DNA from: Rhodospirillaceae bacterium CCH5-H10
GTDB lineage: Bacteria > Pseudomonadota > Alphaproteobacteria > Reyranellales > Reyranellaceae
Direction: 5' to 3'
NCBI GenBank assembly: GCA_001557035.1
Contig: LSKJ01000011.1
Span: forward strand, 1 to 6,628
DNA length: 6,628 bases
Of this stretch, positions 1-5,634 are shown one piece after another. The translations under genes and the position numbers were made by a program. The notes beneath the pieces are model-generated. The model did not search any database, was not told where the DNA came from, and was given only the letters and a program-made list of their open reading frames with translations. The stretch's first letter is position 1. Every line of letters begins with the position of its first letter.

Positions 1-498
1 AACCAGGTTGGCTGCCGTGGCGCCCGCCGGCACGCTGCCTTTGAGCTGGGTCTCCAACACCTCGAGAGTCTTGCCGGCCTCGCGCTCGGCCAGAGTCTCG
101 CCGATGCAGACGATCGGCAGCAGGCCCGCGCGCCAGGCCGCCTCGGCCTTGGCGCGCACGATGGCGTCGGTCTCGCCGCAGTCGGCGCGGCGCTCGGAAT
201 GGCCGACGATGACGTGGGTGGCGCCGGCGTCCTTGAGCATTTCGGCAGACACGTCGCCGGTATGAGCGCCGCTCGCCTTGGCGTGGCAATTCTGGCCGCC
301 GACCAGCAGGCCGCTGCCCTTCGCGGCCTCGGCCACGACGGCGACGAGCGTTGCCGGCGGGCAGACGAGAAGCTCGCGGTCGCTCCATCCAGACGCCTTC
401 ACGCCGGCGGCAACATCCCGGGCAAGTGCGAGAGCATCGGCCTTGAGGCCGTTCATCTTCCAGTTGCCCGCGATCAGCGGCCGCCTCGTACGCGCCAT
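1..498 (-). CDS. tpiA: Triosephosphate isomerase, N-terminal 166 codons (3' end outside window)
   Basis: Cytosolic glycolytic and gluconeogenic enzyme interconverting dihydroxyacetone phosphate and glyceraldehyde 3-phosphate. The reverse-strand translation shows the hallmark GNWKMNG motif at residues 11-17, containing the catalytic Asn12 and Lys14. It also has [18 protein letters not shown] near residues 67-84, the electrophile His100 in VGHSERR, and CIGET at 131-135. The catalytic Glu loop (usually AYEPVWAIGTG) would lie beyond the window edge. The family is about 250 residues, so about two thirds is present. Two ATGs are close together (504 and 498). I chose 498 because the purine run GGGGA at 509-505 sits 6 nt before it, but only directly against the ATG at 504. 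No frameshift is visible. It is divergent from ppiD, with its own likely promoter in the gap. The identification is secure; only the exact start is open by two codons. Confidence 0.96.
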   Translation of the reverse strand, partial: MARTRRPLIAGNWKMNGLKADALALARDVAAGVKASGWSDRELLVCPPATLVAVVAEAAKGSGLLVGGQNCHAKASGAHTGDVSAEMLKDAGATHVIVGHSERRADCGETDAIVRAKAEAAWRAGLLPIVCIGETLAEREAGKTLEVLETQLKGSVPAGATAANLV

Positions 499-524
499 TT
501 TCATTCCCCGTTCTGCTGGAGGCG

Positions 525-553
525 TATCTAAAGGCGGTGGCGCTTGCGGTCAA
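525..553 (-). promoter_or_regulatory. Probable sigma70-type promoter of tpiA
   Basis: On the reverse strand, TTGACC (553-548, five of six matches to the -35 consensus) is followed after exactly 17 bp by TAGATA (530-525, a weaker -10). The start of transcription would fall near 517-519, leaving a leader of about 20 nt before the tpiA start at 498, enough for the GGGGA ribosome site. Position, spacing and orientation all fit, but this is read by eye from consensus and the -10 match is only partial. No equally good promoter was seen for ppiD in the same gap. Confidence 0.5.
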
Positions 554-593
554 AGGCCCGCTTGGTTGCCTGTCCAAGGGGCGGGTGGTAGGC

Positions 594-629
594 ATGGCGC
601 CCCGTCAAGAACCCCCGTCCGGTCCGTGA
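594..629 (+). other. Possible 11-codon leader frame overlapping the ppiD start
   Basis: An ATG at 594 opens a frame of 11 codons (reading MAPRQEPPSGP) that ends at TGA 627-629. The stop overlaps the GTG start of ppiD in the sequence GTGA, a layout common in translationally coupled pairs. A G-rich stretch (GGGTGGTAGG, 583-592) lies just upstream, while ppiD itself has no clear ribosome site. It could equally be chance: the frame is very short, proline-rich, and has no recognisable product. It is listed because it may explain how ppiD is translated. Confidence 0.2.
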
Positions 630-2554
630 ATAACTTCCGCAAGTACGCCCGCTACGTCATTCTGTTCATCCTCTTCGGCATGCTGATCGTCAGCTTCGGC
701 CTGTGGGGTGTCGGCGACATGCTGAAGGTGGTCGGGCGCAGTTCCGAGGTGGCGCATGTCGGCGGCACCAAGGTTCCTCTTTACGGCTGGGTCGGCGGCG
801 CGCCGGTCTATGCGACCGAGGTCCGCGAGCAGTTCAACCGCCAGCTCGAGGCGATCCAGCGCCAGACCGGCCAGCGCCCCGAGAACGAACAGGCGCTGCG
901 CTACGGCCTGCATGTGCGGGCCCTCGAGGAAGTGATCCAGCGCGCCGTCCTCGACTATGCGATTCGCGAATTCGGGCTGACCGTCAGCGACGAGGAAGTG
1001 CGCGCGGCCATCGCTCGCAATCCGGCGTTCCAGGGCACCGGTGGCTCGTTCGATCCCCTGCTCTACCGCAACCGCCTGCAGCAGGCCCGCATCAGCGAGC
1101 CGCAGTTCGTGCTCGACATGCGCCGCGAGATCGCCGCCAGCCAGTTGTTCGGTGCCGTGCGCGCCGACGGCCTGGCCCCTGCATCCCTGCGCGACCAGGT
1201 CTTCACGCTGGAAAGCGAGAAGCGCACCGCCGAGACGATCTACATTCCCGACGCGATCGTCGTCGACCTGCCGAAGCCGACGCCCGAGCAGCTCAACACC
1301 TACTTCGAGGCCAACAAGGCCAAGTTCCAGATCCCCGAGTTCCGCGCCTTCTCGTACGTGATGATCACGGTCGACGACGTGCAGAACCAGGTGGCCGTCA
1401 CCGCCGACGCCGTGCGCCAGGAATACGAGGCCCGCGCCGCCGAATTCGGAACGCCCGAGAAGCGCGACGTCGACCAGGCGATGACCGACACCGAGGACAA
1501 GGCCAAGGCGATCATCGCCGCCGCCAAGGGCGGCAAGTCCCTCGAGGACGCCGCCAAGGAAGTGACCGGCAATGCCGACGGCGTCATCAAGCTCGGCTCG
1601 GTGACCAAGAAGGACCTGCCTCCGGGGCCGCTGGCCGACGGCATCTTCGGCCTGCCGGAAGGCATCGCCCCCGCGCCGATCCAGTCGCCGCTCGGCTGGC
1701 ACATCGTGCGCATCAACAAGATCGAGGCCGGCAAGGCCGTACCCTTCGAGGAGGTCAAGGAGAAGCTCGAAGCGGACCTGAAGGCGCAGCAGGCGCCCGA
1801 CCTGCTGATCAAGCTGGTCACCGACTTCGAGCGCGCGCTGAGCAAGACCCAGTCGATGAAGGCCGCTGCCGAGGATCTCGGCCTCAAGGTGAGGACCTAC
1901 GAGAACGTCGATGCGCGCGGCCAGGATGCCGCGGGCAAGCAGATCGTGATCGGCCCGGCCTCGTCGGAACTGGTCCAGGCGGCGTTCGCCACGCGCGAGA
2001 GCGCGGAGAGCGACCTGCTGGAGACGCCGCGCGGCGAATACTTCATCGTCCGCACCGACCGCATCACACCGGCCCGCGCGCCGACGCTGGCCGAGGTCGA
2101 GGACCGGGTGGTCGCGGCCTGGCAGATCGAGGAACGCCGCAAGCTGGCCGAGGCAAAGGTCAAGGACGCGCTGGAGAAGGCCAATGCCGGCACCGACTTC
2201 GCCACGCTGGCCAAGGAACTGGGCCTGGAGGCCCGGGTCGCCAAGCCGGTCACCCGCTTCGAGGCCGATGCCGGCAACTATCTCAGCCAGCCGGTCGTCG
2301 TGGAATTGTTCAAGCTGGCGCCGGACAAGACCGCTTCCGTGCGCACCGGCGAGGGTAGCGTGCTGGTCCGCGTGAAGTCGGTCGAGGCACCCGACCTGGC
2401 CAAGGACAAGGAGCAGCTCGACCGCTTCGGCAAGCAGCTCGACACGATGGTCGCCAACGACCTGATCCTCCAGCTCATCGCCGCCCTCCGCGCCAAGTAC
2501 GGCGTGACCGTCGACGAAGCAGCCTTCCAGGCGACCTTCGCGCCCCAGCAGTAG
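626..2554 (+). CDS. ppiD: PpiD-like periplasmic peptidyl-prolyl isomerase / folding factor
   Basis: Predicted 642-residue inner-membrane-anchored chaperone of the PpiD/SurA group, helping newly exported proteins fold in the periplasm. Residues 1-9 are basic and cytoplasmic (MNNFRKYAR). Residues 10-30 form one hydrophobic membrane helix (YVILFILFGMLIVSFGLWGVG), giving an N-in anchor without cleavage. A SurA_N-like helical region follows (about 45-235), then a parvulin-type domain at about 270-370 ending in the typical LGWHIVRI (356-363), then a second chaperone-like helical region to the end. Where parvulins usually carry a first-strand His (RHIL-type), this protein reads KRDVDQA (279-285), so isomerase activity may be weak or absent, as reported for E. 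coli PpiD. The start was placed at GTG 626 because the membrane anchor follows at once and the upstream in-frame extension looks non-coding; no in-frame ATG lies in the gap after tpiA. The ribosome site is poor. trpE starts 11 bp after the stop, suggesting one transcript. Confidence 0.88.
   Translation: MNNFRKYARYVILFILFGMLIVSFGLWGVGDMLKVVGRSSEVAHVGGTKVPLYGWVGGAPVYATEVREQFNRQLEAIQRQTGQRPENEQALRYGLHVRALEEVIQRAVLDYAIREFGLTVSDEEVRAAIARNPAFQGTGGSFDPLLYRNRLQQARISEPQFVLDMRREIAASQLFGAVRADGLAPASLRDQVFTLESEKRTAETIYIPDAIVVDLPKPTPEQLNTYFEANKAKFQIPEFRAFSYVMITVDDVQNQVAVTADAVRQEYEARAAEFGTPEKRDVDQAMTDTEDKAKAIIAAAKGGKSLEDAAKEVTGNADGVIKLGSVTKKDLPPGPLADGIFGLPEGIAPAPIQSPLGWHIVRINKIEAGKAVPFEEVKEKLEADLKAQQAPDLLIKLVTDFERALSKTQSMKAAAEDLGLKVRTYENVDARGQDAAGKQIVIGPASSELVQAAFATRESAESDLLETPRGEYFIVRTDRITPARAPTLAEVEDRVVAAWQIEERRKLAEAKVKDALEKANAGTDFATLAKELGLEARVAKPVTRFEADAGNYLSQPVVVELFKLAPDKTASVRTGEGSVLVRVKSVEAPDLAKDKEQLDRFGKQLDTMVANDLILQLIAALRAKYGVTVDEAAFQATFAPQQ
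758..799 (+). repeat. 9-bp direct repeat bracketing an 11-codon insertion in ppiD
   Basis: GTCGGCGGC occurs at 758-766 and again at 791-799, exactly 33 bp (11 codons) apart and in frame. Both encode Val-Gly-Gly. Relatives, as I recall them, have a single VGG followed directly by the first helix of the chaperone domain. Here VGGTKVPLYGW precedes VGGAPVYATEV, and the second copy fits the family better. This looks like a small in-frame insertion or old duplication between short repeats. Confidence 0.5.
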
Positions 2555-2565
2555 AAGACCCCGTT

Positions 2566-4098
2566 ATGTCGATCTCGCCCGACTTCGACGCCTTCGCGGC
2601 GCGTTACGATTCCGGCACGCCGCAGGTCGTCTCGACCAAGCTCGTGGCCGACCTCGAGACTCCGGTCTCGGCCTACCTCAAGTTGGCCGACGGCCGGCCC
2701 AATTCGTTCCTGCTGGAATCGGTCGAGGGCGGCTCGGTGCGGGGCCGCTACTCGATCATCGGCTTCAAGCCCGACGTCGTGTGGCGCTGCCGCAAGGGCC
2801 AGGCCGAGATCAACCGCCGGGCCGACAAGGATTCGCAGGCTTTCGACACTCTCGAAGGCCGCCCGCTGGAGACGCTGCGCGCGCTCATCAAGGAGTGCCA
2901 GATGGAGCTGCCGGCGGACCTGCCGCCGATGGCGTCGGGCCTGTTCGGCTTCCTCGGCTACGACATGGTCCGCGACATGGAGCGGCTGCCGGACACCAAT
3001 CCCGATCCGATCGGCCTGCCCGACGCGATCATGGTGCGGCCGACCCTGATCTGCATCTTCGACCGGCTGGAGGACAACGTGACACTGGTCACGCCGGCCT
3101 GGCCGCAGCCCGGCACCAGCGCGCGCGCCGCCTACGAGGCCGCGCAGGAACGGCTGGCCGATGCGGTGTCCGACTTCGAGCGGACGCTTCCCTTCCGTCG
3201 CGACAGCGCCGACGACCTCGACGCCCTGCCCGAGCCGCAGGCCAACATGTCGAAGGAAGACTTCAAGGCGATGGTCGAGACCTGCAAGGAATACATCCGC
3301 GCGGGCGACGCCTTCCAGATCGTGCCCTCGCAGCGCTTCTCGCTGCCCTTCAAGCTGCCGCCGCTGTCGCTCTACCGGGCGCTGCGCCGCATCAACCCCT
3401 CGCCGTTCCTGATCTTCTTCGACTACGGCGATTTCACCATCGTCGGTTCGAGCCCGGAGATCCTCGTCCGGCTGCGCGACGACACCGTCACCATCCGCCC
3501 GCTCGCCGGCACGATCCGGCGCGGCGTCACCCCTGAGGAAGACAAGCAGCTCGCCGAAAAGCTGCTGGCCGATCCCAAGGAGCGCGCCGAGCACCTGATG
3601 CTGGTCGACCTGGCGCGCAACGACGTCGGCCGCGTCTCCAAGATCGGCTCGGTGCGCGTCGTCGAGCAGTTCACCATCGAGAAGTACAGCCACGTCCAGC
3701 ACATCAGCAGCCACGTCGAGGGCAAGATCGAGGACGGGCTCGACGCGATCGACGTGCTGAAGGCGGGTTTCCCGGCCGGCACGCTGTCGGGCGCGCCCAA
3801 GGTCCGCGCGATGCAGATCATCGATGAGGTCGAGCCGGTCCGCCGCGGCATGTATGCCGGCTGCGCCGGCTACTTCGCCGCCAACGGCACGATGGATACG
3901 TGCATCCTGCTGCGTACCGGCCTGGTGAAGAACGACACCTTGTATGTGCAGGCCGGCGTGGGCGTCGTGGCCGATTCCGACCTCGAAGCCGAATACCAGG
4001 AGAGCGTCGCAAAGGCCAAGGCCCTCGTCCGCGCCGCCGAGGAAGCCGTCCGCTTCGCCAGCGCCGGCCAATGGACCGCCGGCAACACGAGGCGGTGA
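2566..4098 (+). CDS. trpE: Anthranilate synthase component I (large subunit)
   Basis: The 510-residue product matches the usual length of TrpE. It converts chorismate to anthranilate, the first committed step of tryptophan synthesis, using ammonia delivered by the TrpG glutaminase subunit in the cytosol. The N-terminal domain carries LLES at residues 49-52, the motif linked to tryptophan feedback binding, so the enzyme is probably inhibited by tryptophan. The chorismate-binding domain is complete: SPFLIFFDYGDFTIVGSSPEILV, RPLAGTIRRG, MLVDLARND (345-353), HVQHISSHVEG (376-386), GFPAGTLSGAPK (401-412), then GCAGYF and YVQAGVGVVADS. No catalytic block is missing. PabB was considered, but the LLES segment and the overall pattern favour TrpE. 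There is no C-terminal glutaminase domain, so a separate TrpG is needed, and none follows here. ATG 2566 is 11 bp after ppiD; a weak AGAAG lies about 8 nt before it. Confidence 0.96.
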   Translation: MSISPDFDAFAARYDSGTPQVVSTKLVADLETPVSAYLKLADGRPNSFLLESVEGGSVRGRYSIIGFKPDVVWRCRKGQAEINRRADKDSQAFDTLEGRPLETLRALIKECQMELPADLPPMASGLFGFLGYDMVRDMERLPDTNPDPIGLPDAIMVRPTLICIFDRLEDNVTLVTPAWPQPGTSARAAYEAAQERLADAVSDFERTLPFRRDSADDLDALPEPQANMSKEDFKAMVETCKEYIRAGDAFQIVPSQRFSLPFKLPPLSLYRALRRINPSPFLIFFDYGDFTIVGSSPEILVRLRDDTVTIRPLAGTIRRGVTPEEDKQLAEKLLADPKERAEHLMLVDLARNDVGRVSKIGSVRVVEQFTIEKYSHVQHISSHVEGKIEDGLDAIDVLKAGFPAGTLSGAPKVRAMQIIDEVEPVRRGMYAGCAGYFAANGTMDTCILLRTGLVKNDTLYVQAGVGVVADSDLEAEYQESVAKAKALVRAAEEAVRFASAGQWTAGNTRR

Positions 4099-4122
4099 TC
4101 GAATCGAAGGTCAGCGCCTCCT

Positions 4123-4208
4123 GTCATCCTGAGCGCAGCGAAGGATCTCACGCTCGCTCAGGAGTACTCTGGTCGCTCAGCTAGCTCCTTCGCTCCGCTC
4201 AGGACGAC
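4123..4208. repeat. REP/MITE-like imperfect inverted repeat between convergent genes; possible two-way terminator
   Basis: Two 23-bp arms, 4123-4145 and 4186-4208, are inverted copies with 21 of 23 matches (core CCTGAGCG then GCGAAGGA). They are separated by 40 bp centred on the perfect palindrome GAGTACTC (4162-4169). The same core returns in shorter form at 4151-4163 (CGCTCGCTCAGGA) and 4174-4180 (CGCTCAG), and AGCTAGCT (4179-4186) is a second palindrome. The arm sequence resembles the dispersed element often seen between genes of high-GC bacteria, whose translation gives RPERSEG. It fills almost the whole gap between trpE and the amidohydrolase, which end facing each other. Folded RNA from either strand would form a long stem, but there is no T run, so a classical intrinsic terminator is not shown. 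Confidence 0.8.
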
Positions 4209-4214
4209 AAGTCT

Positions 4215-5600
4215 CTACGGCAGCGCGTCCGGCGAGAAGCCTGCTGGCGGCTTGAAGCGGGTCTTGAAGGTCCGGGACCAGGCCTCGTTGGCGATGCGCT
4301 GGGCGTCGCGCAGGATCTTCTCCTCGTCCATCGTCAGCACGGTGCCGTCCTTCATCAGCCACCTGCCGTCGACCATGACCGACTGCACGTCGCGGGCCTG
4401 GCCATTGTGGACGAAGTCGGAGACGACGCGCAGCACCGGGATCAGGTGGGCGCGCTGCAGGTCGATCATGACCAGGTCGGCCTTGTTGCCCGGCGCCAGC
4501 CAGCCGCCGTCGGGGACGCCCAGCGCCCGGTAGCCGTTGCGCGTCGCCCAGCGCAGCGCGTGTTCCGGCGTCGGCTCGCGACCGTCCTCGCGGCGGACGC
4601 GCTCCATGAACAGGCCGGTGCGCATCACCTCGACCATGTCCTCGGCCATGTTGTCGGAGCCCATGCCGACGTTGCAGCCATACTTCTCGAGATCGGCGAC
4701 GCGCGGGCTGAGGCCGCGACGCGCGGCGATGGCCGAGTTGAAGGAGACATTGACCTTCGCCTCGCCCAGCAGCTTCTCCTCGGACGGCTCCATGCAGCGG
4801 CAATGGGCGCAGATGATGCGGTCGTTGAGAAAGCCGAGATCGGCAAGATACTCGGTGGGCAGGCGGTTGCGATGGGCGCGCACGGCCGCGACCTCGCCCC
4901 AGATCTGGTTCAGGTGAATCGTGATGCGGGTGTCGAGCTGCTTCTGCAGCGCGCTCAGGTCCTGAAGCAGCTCGGGCGAGCACATGTCGGGCGCCCAGGC
5001 GGAGATGGCGATGCGCATCCGCCCGTCGGCCTTGCCGTTCCAGTCGCGGTGATTGCGCTCGATGTTCTTGATGTGGTTCTGGCCCAGCGTGCGGTCGAGC
5101 TGGTACGGCGCCGGATCGCCGATCGAGGTGCCGATGCGGTCGTAGGCCCTCTCGGCCAGCAGAAAGCGCATGCCGGTATCGGCCAGCGCTTCGGCGTAGT
5201 GGTCGACGTCGTTGGAGTCCTCCAGGACGTGTGTGGTGCCGCTGCGCAGCGCCTCCAGCGCGCCCAGCAGCGCAAAGGCGCGGCGCTCGTCCGGCGTCAT
5301 GTCGGGCAGCGGGATCGGTGACAAGCCGCCGGTGAAGGGCGGCTTGTGCGAGGGAGACAGGTCCTCGAATACGCCGCGCGCCAGGGTCATGGTGAAATGC
5401 GTGTGAATGTTGGCGAAGCCCGGCATGATGAGCTTGCCGCGGCCGTCGATCTTCTCGGCCGCGGGATAGCTCGCCAGCACCTCGGCACTGGGGCCGATGG
5501 CGGCGATGCGATCGCCCTCGATGGCGATGGCGGCGTTGTAGTGGACGCTGTCGGCATCGTCGACGGTGACGATGGCGGCGTCGTGGATCACGATGGTCAA
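4215..5600 (-). CDS. Metal-dependent amidohydrolase, ATZ/TRZ (chlorohydrolase/deaminase-like) family
   Basis: A 461-residue cytosolic hydrolase of the amidohydrolase superfamily. The N-terminal beta-sandwich part runs to about residue 58, followed by the barrel. Visible metal ligands are His66 and His68 in MPGFANIHTHF, His229 in TIHLNQ, His266 in ICAHCRC and Asp316 in GMGSDN, consistent with a single metal ion as in the triazine hydrolase, guanine deaminase and S-adenosylhomocysteine deaminase group. The C-terminus returns to the sandwich (PGNKADLVMIDL, VQSVMVDGRWLMKDG). Family members deaminate or dechlorinate N-heterocycles or cleave amides; the substrate here is unknown. Gln232 occupies the place of the Glu in the usual HxxE motif. 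The start is TTG 5600, behind an AGGAGGA site. It lies 34 bp downstream of a transporter binding-protein gene on the same strand, so the two are probably cotranscribed, and its substrate may be what that transporter brings in. Confidence 0.9.
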   Translation of the reverse strand: MTIVIHDAAIVTVDDADSVHYNAAIAIEGDRIAAIGPSAEVLASYPAAEKIDGRGKLIMPGFANIHTHFTMTLARGVFEDLSPSHKPPFTGGLSPIPLPDMTPDERRAFALLGALEALRSGTTHVLEDSNDVDHYAEALADTGMRFLLAERAYDRIGTSIGDPAPYQLDRTLGQNHIKNIERNHRDWNGKADGRMRIAISAWAPDMCSPELLQDLSALQKQLDTRITIHLNQIWGEVAAVRAHRNRLPTEYLADLGFLNDRIICAHCRCMEPSEEKLLGEAKVNVSFNSAIAARRGLSPRVADLEKYGCNVGMGSDNMAEDMVEVMRTGLFMERVRREDGREPTPEHALRWATRNGYRALGVPDGGWLAPGNKADLVMIDLQRAHLIPVLRVVSDFVHNGQARDVQSVMVDGRWLMKDGTVLTMDEEKILRDAQRIANEAWSRTFKTRFKPPAGFSPDALP

Positions 5601-5611
5601 CGTTTCCTCCT
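5601..5611 (-). promoter_or_regulatory. Strong Shine-Dalgarno site fixing a TTG start
   Basis: The reverse strand reads AGGAGGA (5611-5605), then AACG, then TTG (5600-5598). The near-perfect anti-16S match at correct spacing supports TTG as the start of the amidohydrolase rather than the in-frame GTG three codons later, whose spacing would be too long. It also implies that translation is efficient despite the rare start codon. Confidence 0.75.
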
Positions 5612-5634
5612 GGCGTTTCCTCGGCGCGACGGCC

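Noticed and set aside
278..625. N-terminal extension of the ppiD frame upstream of GTG 626
   Set aside because: It runs antisense through tpiA and has no conserved content; the membrane anchor begins right after GTG 626.
605..1702. 365-codon reverse frame
   Set aside because: Antisense shadow of ppiD with low-complexity composition and no recognisable motif.
703..2358. 551-codon forward frame overlapping ppiD
   Set aside because: Arg/Gly/Pro-rich +1 shadow of the ppiD frame, typical of high-GC coding DNA.
2278..4071. 597-codon open frame on the reverse strand
   Set aside because: It lies antisense to ppiD's end and all of trpE. Its translation is rich in Asp/Arg/Gly/Ala/His with no domain, while the forward frame carries every TrpE motif. 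It is a GC-driven shadow.
4123..4208. CRISPR array or phage attachment site
   Set aside because: The copies are inverted and unevenly spaced, with no regular spacers, no tRNA, and no integrase or Cas gene nearby.
4177..4983. 268-codon reverse frame inside the amidohydrolase and repeat
   Set aside because: It is an alternate frame of the amidohydrolase ending in RPERSEGAS, which is just the translated repeat arm.
4407..5321. 304-codon forward frame
   Set aside because: Antisense shadow of the amidohydrolase; Ala/Val/Asp-rich with no motif, and the true frame carries all metal ligands.
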